A DNA stretch of 64,000 nucleotides. Origin: Membranipora membranacea. Its lineage: Eukaryota; Bryozoa; Gymnolaemata; Cheilostomatida; Membraniporidae. The notes beneath the pieces were generated by a model, which saw only the letters and a program-made list of their open reading frames with translations, made no database searches and was not told where the DNA came from. Location of the stretch: NCBI GenBank assembly GCA_914767715.1, contig OU612068.1, positions 20,896,001-20,960,000 on the forward strand, given 5' to 3'. Shown one piece after another: positions 37,601-47,800 of this stretch. How positions within the stretch are numbered: position 1 is the stretch's first letter; every line of letters starts with the position of its first letter. Position numbers and translations under genes: made by a program.

Positions 37601-39281
37601 TGCGGTAACATTTTCATGCATCAAAACCTGGTCTGCTCCACATCTCCCTGCGATTGTTGTAACCCTGTTTGTAGACCTTACCAGTTTTCTCACACATTGA
37701 TTACCATCAGCTATTATGACTTCAGATCCGTTGTTGATTTGAATCATGTCATTGACCCCATAGAAACCCGCATAGATGCCAACATCATCTTCGAGTCCTG
37801 AGCCGGTTGGAGAACCTAGGATCAAAATATAAGTGGTCAACATTATAAAATACATCAGGACTCAGGAAATCATCTTCTCTGATGAGCATTGATGTGTTTG
37901 TAAGAGGACAACTCACTAACCTGCTAAATACTGGATTTCTCCTTGCTGAGAGATTGTGGCGACACTATGCTGATTTGAAATGAGAAATCCACCAGGGTTC
38001 AGTAGATCAGGCTCAATATCGTATGCCTTTCTCCATTTCTGCTCATGAGGTAACTTTCTGAGTTCACCAAAACTTACCGATGGATCACTAAACAAAAAAG
38101 CCAGGAATATCACTACAAAGATATTTCATAGTGCTTTGCTGTCTGCTTTGGCTTATTGAGCCACTAGCTTACATCACAGAGTAAGGATAAACAGAGGGGA
38201 CACTTCAATGATCGTTATAGTGCCTGCGGTTTTTGAGCTACTTGGGGAAAATCATCATCTGGCCACCTGCCAATTTTCAATAAATATATAAGCTGATAAG
38301 GGAATTTCTCATACATACATGCCTAACTTTGTTGGGCCATCAGTCTTTCTGTATTCATCCCAAAGACTGATTTCCAACTTTTTTGAAATGTCCAACCTTC
38401 AAGCTATACACCGTATTATTGTCATTTTTTGCTAGGATACATAGGCTATGATTTATATGGGTTTTTAAAATGAGTCATATCATATAGATTAACAAGCGGC
38501 TTGGGTCAGTACACGGACATTTCCTTATTTTGATGACCAGCCATCCATCAATTTTCACATGTAAATCTATATGGAAAAACTCATTTTAAAAACCCATATA
38601 ACTCATAGCCTATGTATCCTAGCAAAGAATGACAACAATATGGTGTATAGCTTGAAGGTTGGACATTTCAAAAAAGTTGGAAATCAGTCTTTGGGATAAA
38701 TACAGAATGAATTATGACCTATCAAAGGTAGGTATGGCTGCCTAAAACCTCACATTGTAACTTATATAACTATTGAATTTTGCAGGTGGCCAGATTGATG
38801 ATTTTCCCCCAGTGGATCAAAACCGCAGGCACTATAACGATCATTGAAGTGTCCCGTCTGTTTATCCTTACTCTGTGCTTACATGCTCCACATGATGACA
38901 AGTAATTACAATTGAGGATTGCAGGATCCGCAGGCAAATGTGTGATACAATGATACACCTGCAATCCTCAATGCTTGAACAACTGATGTAAAAGTACAAT
39001 AACATATGAGGAGGAACCACAGAACCACAAAATAATAATGTCATTATCATGTAAAGGTCAGGATAGGAACATAAAACCACTGGTACTTCGTCAGTCTAAC
39101 TCACTGTATCAGTATACTGCATACTGTTTCCGGACTCTTTCTCAAACTAAAAACATTCTGCCATGTATTTATAAACCTACGAGATTGCGAGCTTAAAAAC
39201 TTACCTGCGGATGCGACCTGGTCCCGGGCAAACTGCAGAGATCTCAGACCATAACAGAGAAATCAAAAATACTGTGAGCAT
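19034..39281 (-). CDS. RTK-B: complete NHL-Sushi-IPT receptor tyrosine kinase
   Basis: Single-pass membrane receptor kinase of 1187 aa rebuilt from 24 coding exons: 39205-39281, 37921-38087, 37486-37815, 37053-37283, 35440-35595, 35127-35282, 34412-34623, 33642-33772, 31347-31517, 30883-30991, 30630-30702, 27015-27160, 26530-26751, 25888-25951, 25339-25470, 24879-24968, 23647-23727, 23244-23431, 22236-22345, 21671-21833, 20415-20551, 20076-20221, 19505-19672, 19034-19137. Frame is unbroken from ATG (39281) to TAA (19034-19036). The start is set by the only signal-peptide exon (MLTVFLISLLWSEISAVCPG). Approximate residues: signal 1-16, NHL 27-320, Cys linker 321-372, Sushi 373-443, IPT-like 443-745, TM 755-775, kinase 818-1085, tail to 1187. 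Several transposons sit in its introns but none hits an exon. The ligand is unknown. Confidence is high for the family and moderate for each exon edge. Confidence 0.85.
19680..20045. repeat. AT-rich tandem repeat and ACACATGACA repeat, RTK-B intron
   Basis: Degenerate ATACACAATTTATAA units (19680-19920) followed by four near-perfect CAACACATGACAAG units and related words (19935-20045), between the exons at 19505-19672 and 20076-20221. Confidence 0.7.
20076..25470 (-). other. RTK-B transmembrane, juxtamembrane and tyrosine kinase exons
   Basis: TM exon 25339-25470 (WAVAVIIIGISVIMVVIAVL, then basic FRK). Juxtamembrane 24879-24968. Kinase landmarks: Gly loop GQGHFGKV (exon 23647-23727), VAVK lysine K846, helix-C glutamate in FLDEACFL (E865), HRDIAARN with D942 (exon 22236-22345), DFG at 960-962, the tyrosine-kinase signature KPVKWMAIES, WSFGVLMWELFTNGG (exon 20415-20551) and the late-lobe CW...SERPT motif (exon 20076-20221). 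All catalytic residues are present, so an active kinase is expected. The activation loop reads DIYSADYYLDGE, with Leu where RTK-C and pseudogene 1 have Arg after the twin tyrosines. HRDIAARN and KWMA mark a receptor-type tyrosine kinase; the loop resembles the Met/Axl/insulin-receptor group. Confidence 0.85.
21096..21625. mobile_element. 530-bp foldback element in RTK-B intron 20
   Basis: Left arm from ATAGACAGTTTTCTGAGCTC and right arm ending in its reverse complement; arms of about 200 bp each (to about 21300 and from about 21440), with a central unpaired part. It lies between the activation-loop exon (21671) and the WSFG exon (20551). The same intron in pseudogene 1 lacks it. Target duplication not clear. 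The left arm also carries a small nested palindrome (21177-21203). Confidence 0.7.
28212..28835. repeat. Internal direct repeat, copy 1
   Basis: Begins TGCCCTGGGACTGCATCTAT and runs past GCACACCTGGGT. It matches 29197-29775 with a few substitutions and one extra stretch of about 50 nt (near 28620-28665). Both copies lie inside the TIR element. Confidence 0.75.
29197..29775. repeat. Internal direct repeat, copy 2
   Basis: Second copy of the internal repeat of the 27210-30408 element. On the minus strand short frames such as 29550-29876 stay open through it, but no known domain is visible. Confidence 0.75.
31618..31654. repeat. Perfect 16-bp palindrome, RTK-B intron
   Basis: Same palindrome as at 2654-2690, kept without change in the duplicated intron between exons 8 and 9. 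Confidence 0.7.
32343..32813 (+). mobile_element. Solo LTR (471 bp) with 4-bp target duplication
   Basis: Starts TGTCACATACA, ends CGATCCGACA and is flanked by TTAG on both sides (32339-32342 and 32814-32817). The matching intron of RTK-A has the unoccupied site with one TTAG at 3391-3394. TG...CA ends, a TATA-like stretch (TATAAAGAACAG, about 32576) and a later AATAAA (about 32712) fit an LTR promoter and polyadenylation region. No internal retroviral-type genes remain. It sits in the RTK-B intron between exons 8 and 9. Confidence 0.78.
35127..38087 (-). other. RTK-B NHL propeller and Cys-linker exons (exons 2-6)
   Basis: These exons match RTK-A exons 2-6 in length and phase. Exon 2 differs from RTK-A/C and resembles pseudogene 1 (SDPSVSFGELRKLPHEQ). 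In exon 4 the pair EK of RTK-A/C is RN. In exon 5 a cluster of changes within about 11 nt (near 35571-35581) turns QADAPTYH into QAGRQMYH. Exon 6 (35127-35282) begins with a two-cysteine stretch (CGVEPYFVTGNSSVCMV) and links the propeller to the Sushi module. Confidence 0.7.
38175..38877. mobile_element. 703-bp foldback (long inverted repeat) element in RTK-B intron 1
   Basis: Two arms of about 300 bp (roughly 38175-38480 and 38570-38877) are inverted copies of each other. Termini CACAGAGTAAGGATAAAC and its complement are flanked by CTTACAT on both sides (38168-38174 and 38878-38884). The 7-bp target duplication shows transposition. No coding capacity. The transcript would form a long hairpin. 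Confidence 0.75.
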
Positions 39282-40330
39282 GTTCTGTGAGGAGTTGAGG
39301 TCTTCACGAGGCTCCTCTACCAGAATGTCCTATTAGTTAACTACCTTATGAATGTCAAAATAAATTAAGTCAAATATGTATGTATCAGCTCAGGCTTGAA
39401 TAGTTCTGTGAATCTATAGGGGTTACTATTTTTTTTACTGCACTAGCAATGAGCACAGTATTATTCAATAAATTTTGTCCGCTATCTCCACAACTATTAT
39501 AATAACATTAATGATGAAACCTTACCAATCAGGTATGGCATTGTGTAATAGGATCAATCGCCAAGCATATTAACATGGTAACCAATAGGGAAGTACTTTC
39601 CTCATCAAAATACGAAGACAAAACCACTGTCACACCAATACAATACAGTGCAGTTCGCTTAAATCAAACCTCTGTGGACCACAAATTTTTTTTCTAATTA
39701 GGCAGAGTCTGAATTAAGTGACATTATAACTCCCCAAGTGCAACACTATAATCCGATCTTATTATTCTTCAATACTTTTTTACCTCATAACTCATAACCA
39801 GTATTGCCACATGTTATTAATTATAATTAACTCCGTGTTTAACTTTGGTAGTAAGCGTAATGTGTTTTTTATGCTGTTTTCAGAGGTCAACAAGTTACCT
39901 ATAATAGAGTTCTTTTTGTTATCTGTACACTTCTAAGAAAACCTCTATAAATAAATAAAATAAAATAAATAAGATAATGCATTGAGATCTGACTAAAGGG
40001 ACCAATTTTCCTTGTCTGAATGAACAGGAATTTTGAATTATAAAGTTTGAATCAACCAGCTTACACTGTTTTTCACTGCTGATATTCAAAGAATTCTGAC
40101 ATTTGAATTGATTATTACTTTAAATTACAACTCATATTTTCAGACATTGCAGAGACTGTAGTCAGAGTTATCCTCTCGAGATAATCGAGAAGATAACTAA
40201 ATTCAAGCAGATAAATCCGGCTCTGTTAATCTGGTAACAGTCCTGACCATCAGCTGACGCCAAATTCTTTTTCATAGTTTATGGTGGGGCTCACTTAGTA
40301 TTTTGTAATGGTCAAACGTGAAGGAGAGTA
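39282..40330 (-). promoter_or_regulatory. Upstream region of RTK-B
   Basis: Related but diverged relative to the upstream regions of RTK-A, RTK-C and pseudogene 1; holds the conserved block at 39571-39590. The part at 40180-40330 recurs at about 17770-17930. No exon seen. Confidence 0.4.
39571..39590 (-). promoter_or_regulatory. X-box/CCAAT-like conserved block, RTK-B
   Basis: TAACATGGTAACCAATAGGG, 290 bp upstream of the RTK-B start codon. The 5' half of the X-box and the inverted CCAAT are kept; the second half-site is changed relative to the other copies. Confidence 0.4.
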
Positions 40331-40439
40331 CAAACTGTAATTTTCAGTGTTGGGACTGGAAATTAAGAGGTGGTCGGATAACAAGAGGTTTTGGGGACTG
40401 CCTAGAATCAAAGCAGTGTTTAAAGAGAATGCATGCCAA

Positions 40440-41830
40440 CAGCCTACCTTCTAGCTACCTAGTGAGACAGCTGTGTCCTACCAAAGTTCTAAGACAGCTG
40501 CTAAACACACCAACAAACATAAGACTGCCAAAATACTCTTGTGTGGCGATTTCAATGACATTGACGCCTCTGAAATTACCAACCTGTACCCTCTTGACCA
40601 AATTTTAAACTTCCAAACACGAGAGAACAACACTCTGGATTTGGTGTTCACGGATATGGACAGATATAGAACCAGTGGCTGCAAAAAAAAGAATTCTAAC
40701 GAATGATCACTGCGCAATCACTATACGATCTGTGACCCCGAGGTGAAATATCAAACCATTAAAAATAGGATTATCACCCTGCAAGCTAAACTATCTCTCA
40801 CACAAGAACTCTTGTCAATACCATGGAATGACCTGTGAACTATGGATACTATGATCATCGGTGTATGCCAGGGAACCATCCTTGGTCCGCTCCTATGGAA
40901 TAAACAACTTGGTGCCTAACATCAACCATGTAAAATATGCTGACGACTCAACAGAGTACCACCCAATTTATACAGAGGACGTCTTTATTACCAGCTCGAC
41001 CAGTCTAAGAGCAAAAGTTTCAATACCAACCAATCTTCAACCTACAAGATACAGCAAACTATGCCACATCATTGTGTGAGAAGAACGGTATACCTTTAAA
41101 TGCTGCTAAGTCCAACACTCTGAAAAATCAGCTGGAGATTGAGCCAATAACTATCGGTGATTCCGAAGTAGCAGATAGCTTCTCCATCAAATTGCTAGGT
41201 GTGACTTATGAAAAGAACCTTAATTTCACCAAAAATGTAGAACTCGATAATTGAAAAGTGCAGACCTGAATTTTATGCCTATGTAAAATAAGCAAGTCAA
41301 GGTAGAGTCAATAATAAGAGCCTGGCTTCGTTCTACAAAGCAAGGATCATCCCGCTTCTAATGTATGCTGGTATCCATTGCTAGGAAAAACTGACAAACA
41401 ACGATTTGAAACATATCAGAGATATTGACTACGCATGATCTATCCAAACCATGAAAGCAGTGATATCTGCCTTACCAGTGCAGGACAAAATACCATCTGC
41501 CAACAGCTTGACACCATGTGTCACAACTACACCAATCGGATATGATCCGATGACAACCATGTCAACCATGAAAACCATGTCCTACATGTCTGCGTACATA
41601 CTGTTGGGCAAATTTCAGCTTGGAGCAGGAGCTTTATCCCATCGCACACCCGCACGTCCATTGGTAGTAACAGTATTTTTAGGCATTACTAGATCCTTTT
41701 CTCATAAACGTACTTGATAGATTTTTTTTTCTCTCTACTATTATTGTAATCACTGTCTTATTTACTTTCATTATTACTGACAGGAAAAAAGGTTCAATTC
41801 ATTCATTCGATTCATATGTAGAATATGCGT
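40440..41830 (+). mobile_element. Degenerate non-LTR (LINE) retrotransposon
   Basis: Broken frames on the plus strand hold an endonuclease piece (LLCGDFNDIDASE, then TRENNTLDLVFTDM, 40473-40650), a reverse-transcriptase piece with the catalytic YADDST (about 40935-40955), and a following NGIPLNAAKSN...LLGVTYEKNL segment (41072-41254). Frameshifts and stops separate them, so it is dead. The end (about 41740-41815) resembles 12280-12340. CR1/Jockey-like by motif order; the exact clade cannot be read by eye. Confidence 0.7.
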
Positions 41831-42060
41831 GGTTTTGTTACTTAATATATTACAGATTTCACACAGATTTGTTCTGACGTGAAAATAACAAATATGTTCT
41901 TTAAACAACCTACAGCAGAGGACTCAACTGAATAGGAAAAATGGTTTTGTTGACGGTGCTTGAATAAAAAATCCATTCCCAAGCTGATACTGTATATAAT
42001 CTGTGGTTACTTGTTCTCTGAGTCGGGAAGCTCTTGCAATCATCTGTGTTAAGATAAAAC

Positions 42061-43446
42061 CAGAGACTATAGATATAGAGACCTTCCACTTGCGCATAAA
42101 ATGCGAATAGCCAATCAGAGTTATTTAACGGTCACGCCCACTTCTGGTTGTAAAGTAAGCGTTGCTGCCTTGGACAGCAATGGCTTTCTCAATAAAGTTA
42201 ACAGTTAAGAGTTATTTGACCACAATCTTGATGACAAAACCAGATCAGACAGCAACAAAGTCGCTATCAACTTGATATTGCATTCTTAGCCAGAGATCCA
42301 TATTATACAGGCCTGCATATTTGTGAGAGAGTAAGGGGGGTTGGCAGTATAATCCATCATTGTTGCCCACTGCGATGGAATGATGGCCTGACATAGGTTA
42401 GCTGCTGTGATGAGTTTCATAGACAAAGTCTATCATGTGTGAGGACAAGGGGATACTCTTAGCTAATGTAAGTCTAACAAAATAAATTCAAAAATTTCTT
42501 TTCACCTTAAGGTCTGTCAACAAAAAGAAGATGCGTTCTTTTTGTTTGGATATCTTCGCTTCTTATTGTATGCGCTAAGATTTATATAAAAAATCATGGG
42601 GCAGGTACCCATGGGGCAGGTACCAACCATACAAAATTACAAACACATTCAAAACTGAAGTGAGAATGGCGGCTTTAGAGTAGAGTGCATCGTCAGCAGA
42701 TTCATGCTGTTTTAAAATCCCTTTTAAAACCCTTCTTCTATTCAGCTTACTGACAAACGTAAAAAAATTACTTGCATAGAGGGATAGAAGACCTCCCTCT
42801 TTGCCTCAAAGTTATCGTGGGATGTTTAGGGCTATGAAAAGCTTTTTCTAAAACTTGCTTTAAAATGTTGTTTGGGCAGGTATAAGATGACTTAGACTTT
42901 AGAGGGTTCAGAGATATCCCTGATTCAGAGCAGTTCAAAGTACATATCTTCAGGCGACAAACAGCAATATGCTAGAATAAACCGGAAAAAATTAAATTTT
43001 TTGAGGATGACATTTTTCTCAGACCTATGCTATAGGAAGTTTCTGTGCTGGCCGACTGATGAATTCAATTCAGTCACCAGAACTGGAGGAGATAACATCA
43101 GTGCTTGTCCACACTTAACTATTTTTCACATTGAATTGAAATTCAGTTATCTATTTATATGGGGGTTACATAACAAAAAGGTTTTTCATCCACCAAGCAT
43201 TTTGTTTCTTTGATGCCTACTTTTTATTTAAAAGACATCTTAGATTTCATATGTCCCAGTTGATATTATCGAAAGTCCTGTGTGAATGAACTTATAAAAT
43301 AAACAATTAAAGCGTTCACCTTGTCAATTTTTGATAGTAAATTCATTGCACTGGGTACGCTTACCTCCAAGCGATTACCACCAGAAAGGGGCGGAGCCTA
43401 ATTTTCAAAGTGTTCGCATCGGTTATCTCTATATCTATAGTTTCTG
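42061..43446. mobile_element. 1.4-kb non-autonomous TIR element
   Basis: Inverted ends (CAGAGACTATAGATATAGAG at left; complement of CAGAAACTATAGATATAGAG at right) with imperfect inverted similarity reaching about 100 bp inwards. Flanked by ATAAAAC at 42054-42060 and 43447-43453. No recognisable protein. CAG...CTG ends suggest a hAT-like origin, but the duplication I can align is 7 bp rather than 8. Confidence 0.65.
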
Positions 43447-44004
43447 ATAAAACTATATATACAATAACTTTGATAAAGCAAGAAAATATGTGTGAACAAT
43501 TAAACAATCCCCAGTCAAACTGAACACAAGACAGTATCAAAGCTGCTCAACCATAGCTTGGCAATAATCATATTTTTTACATTCGTACAGAATTTAAAAG
43601 AATAGAAAAATAAATATTGCAATACTATCAAAATATTATTATGAATTTATTTCAGATGAAAAATCACAGCTTAGTAAGCCTTCGATAAAAGTGAGTCACC
43701 ATTTTTTTGCCAAAAAAAGGATTTTCACAGATCACAACATCACAGTCCAAGCTAGTGAATCCTTGTGACAATTTATTTATGCAATCAATTGCGCAAATCA
43801 GTTTGCATAGAGAGTACGCTATTAGGATGTGTATCTCTGATCATTAGAATCGATATTGTCTCTGTACCACTTCCAAATGTGTTCCAGCCCCTATTTTTTA
43901 CAAATTGACCTCGGGTCGTCACACTTAACTCCTTTAGATTTAATTCAAGTTACATGATTTGATGCTCTTTTGATGAGAGTATATCACATGATCAATTGTA
44001 TAAC

Positions 44005-44821
44005 TTAGCTTGGCCTTGTATTTGGAACTAAACATTTAGAACTTGATATCGACCCTGCAGGCGTATATATTCCCTCATCAGAATATGCGCTCTCTGCTCT
44101 GTAGTAGTGAACATTCAATTGTTTGCTATCAACTGTGAAAAGAAAAAATTTATTCATAGATATCACATGCAAAAATTGTCTCTCAAATGATATGTTATCA
44201 GTCTGTATACCATGTTAAATTTTGGTTTGAATCATATTTTACCCAGCTGTGGGAATAGAATTCAAAGAGGTGTGTAGTTATTTTTCTCCAGGTAGACTAT
44301 ATGGTGGGGAAACTAATTTGTTGATAGCATAACAGTCTATGTTTGTATTTAGAGCTAATAAGGTAGTCTAAAGTTACAAACATTTTGGGGGAGAGAGAAG
44401 GATAAATCAAACCACTGAGTGGACATTCTTTGGAAATTTGTATGTAAAATATTGGGGTTCCTGCTCACAAAGCTGTCTTCAATGTCTTCGGAGAAAAATA
44501 GAGACTTCAATTTTGAAACTGTCATCTTCAGAATAGATTTTACAAAACAATCGATTGACACGAAATAAATGAGCCTAAATCTGAAGATCTGAGCCAGCAT
44601 TGGGATTAGTAACTGATCTGATTACATGAAACCAACCAATCATATTTACTTACGTGCGATATGGCTCTGATTCTTACTCAGGTATATGTCATTATAATCC
44701 AAAGGCATATCTATATAATCAGGTACAGACAGATAGTCATGTGGTATATCTTTAGTGTGCTGCCTCACATAGTCCTCAGCCTTCTCATATGAATCAGGAT
44801 CTTCATAATCGTGAAATGAAG
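44005..44821 (-). other. RTK-C tyrosine-rich tail with frame-shifted C terminus
   Basis: Exon 44654-44821 encodes a tail with about nine tyrosines, including HDYEDPDSYEKAEDY, HDYLSVPDYIDMP and DYNDIY. YIDM fits the YxxM motif known to bind the PI3-kinase p85 SH2 domain; this is a motif match only. The last exon 44005-44132 starts like the paralogues (LDSKQLNVHYYRAESAYSDEGIY) but an extra base then puts it in another frame, so the conserved end is replaced by TPAGSISSSKCLVPNTRPS. Confidence 0.65.
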
Positions 44822-47800
44822 CTGTGCAAATAAATTCAGAAATACCGTGTAAAATTAATGTGTAATTAATTATTAATCTATCATCAGATGGTATTAATAT
44901 AAGAGAGCCACCCAAATGGTGACAGTGAGAAATGTGAGGCAAACAACTACAAATGTAAATACAAATAAAAAAATTGAAATACACAAATTCGAGTAATTGA
45001 TAATTTGCTCAAAGTTCTCAAGATTAGTTGTTAAATCATTTTGATTATGATTTTGTTTTGATTTTGTTTACGTTATTATGCAATAAACATCAACATACTT
45101 TGCTTTGCGGTCAGGTATTCTGCTTCATTTTCGGCATTTTCGGCATTTTCTTCACTTTGTCCTGATTTTTGTTTCAAGGTTGTTACTAAGAATTCATGTA
45201 ATTGTGATATAGTAGGCCTCTCGGAAGGGACATCAGACCAGCAGCTTTTTATGGCCTTAAACCTAAAAAGATACGGGAGGAGTTGATGAAAAAATGTATT
45301 TTTTTAATGATGTTAGAAAACATTGACTGATTCAAGTTCAAGTTTTGGAATAATTTAAAAGTGTGACTTTCTCTGACTGTCTGCTGCCGAATTTTATGAC
45401 TGTGATGAGGTTTTGAAATATACTATCAAAATGAGGCAATGGTTTCATAGCAGTATTCACTACACAGCCATGGGGCACAATAAAAGACCATGATTTTACA
45501 ATAGTGATTCTCAAATAGAATTGTGCTGGGCGTTAGAAATAAAATATCAAGAGAAAGATGGCATAGATTATTAATGATCGCTTCTCGGCCCAATGGCTTA
45601 GATCAAGGTGTCACTGCTAATGGCTAATTAGTGCCAGTTTCCGTTTTGGCAGCTTGTTGCACACACAGTTCAGGAGGTATTTTAAGGTCTCACACTTCTA
45701 GCATGCATTCTAGTTTCTAGGATGTATCACATTCTCAGTATGAGGATTTAGGGCACTTTGCATCCCTCTTCAGGGACAGCCCAATCTTCTATTACTTATC
45801 AAACAGCAAGATTGCGAATTATTATTCTACTCACAAAAATGATGGCATCTGTATAGGCTGTGATAGCCTGTTGCCCTCGGCAAGGTAAGCTTCAACTTCA
45901 GAGTTCTGGATAGATGGATAAGGCTCACCACCATTAGTAAACAACTCCCAAATCAGGACACCAAAAGACCACTACAAAAAATACAAGTACATAACAAGAT
46001 AGAATATAGTTGAATTTAAAGAAATTAAGTTATTTTGTTCGTATACTGCATGTTAGGGCTTAGGGGTGAGGGGTAAGACGTTAGGGGTTAGAGACAAGAT
46101 GATGCAACAAAAATAGCCTCAGTCTCTTTCTTAAAATATTGCAGTGTGCCACAGTATCTCCCATCATAAATTTTAATATGGAAATGAGGCTATATGAATG
46201 TTGTCATGCAAAAAGTTTTAGCAATTAATGAGATATAGTTCATAATTACAGTTTACCATTGAGTAAATATGTTTCACAACCCAAATGTTTAGCTGAATAT
46301 AAAGTAGTTGCTAGGAGCTAGCAATTCATTGTCTTCTGCAATCAAAACACTTGAAAATTATAACTACTCACAACTTCTGTTGTAGAGTCATATTTTCCTT
46401 CTCTCAGACTTTCGAGGGCCATCCATTTAACAGGTTTGGGTCTATCGGTCTCACCATCACGATAATAGTCGGAAGAGTAGACATCTTTGCTCATCCCAAA
46501 ATCTGCCAGCTTTACCACAAATGTGTTGTCAACTCTGCAATGAAGAAATTAAATGGTTAAAAGCTGCCAGTCACAAAATCGTAAAACTATCAATAAGATT
46601 ATAACTGCTGTAGTTGAGAAATCGATCAAAGAATTTCATTTCCACCTGATTTCATTTCCAAGAAACAGAGATTGTAGACATGTAGATTAGGGTTTAATGT
46701 TGTACCCATTCTACCATCATTATGATTGTTATGCACATGCAAGCTTTCTCTTCTCATAGACAGAGGGTGGTGATTTTGGATACTATTATAAAAGTGTAAA
46801 GATCTTACAGGCAGTTTCTGGCAGCAATATCTCGATGGAGTAGTCTTCTCACGTCTAAATAACATAGAGCACTCGATACTTGCATCCCAAAATGCATCAG
46901 GTCTCCTTTAGTAAAACTCTATAAAATATGGATGAGGAGAACAAAATCATGATATTCTGTATATGTTTTCACAAGCTCAGAACCTTTGATATAATGCCTA
47001 TGTCGGAATTGTTCCGATTGTACAATATGTGCTGTAGGTATTTAATAAGCATACATGCCATCAACGTGATCCTGTAATTTATATGGAAATTATGAGTGAA
47101 ATATTAGAGGGTTTATTTATCCAAGATCAATTATATCTAACAAAGTCCAACCAATGGTACATTACATTACATTTAACTATTGGTGCCCTCAGGAAAGTTG
47201 ACAATCACATATACATATTGCAGTGCTAGTCTAGTTTTATCATTCCATTCAGTTTTGAGTGAAATAGCCAAAGTCTACTCACCATATCAGGGTGTCGGAC
47301 AAGGGAGCATAAATCTCCTAGTTCCATATAGGGGAGGATAACTAGCGGCTGATCTTTCTCCACAAAAACAACACCAAGTGTACTCAGGATATTAGGATGC
47401 TTGAATCCGTGCAGAAAGCAGGCTTCTTCTAAAAACATTCTCATCTTAACTTCAGTAACCTCTTCCGTGTCTAAAATGAGAAAGAGCTCTTTATATCTGG
47501 TTTCGTCTTGGATTCCCTATTGAAAAAAAAACCCATGTCTGATCTGCCTGGTCTATCTGGTTGCTTTCAAGTTTTCGAGGGGTTATTCGAGATAATACCT
47601 ACCTTTGAAGGTTTTAACTGCAACATTCACCTTCTTTCCATCGATACTCAGCTGTCCGCAATGCACTTTGCCGAAATAGCCTGAAATACATAAGCATTGA
47701 GCTCGAAACGAGTACCCAAATCTCTTTTCCTACCAATCATTTTTAATCATATTAATAACATGTCTTAGGTTCATGTTTCATATTCATTGGTTGCGACGAT

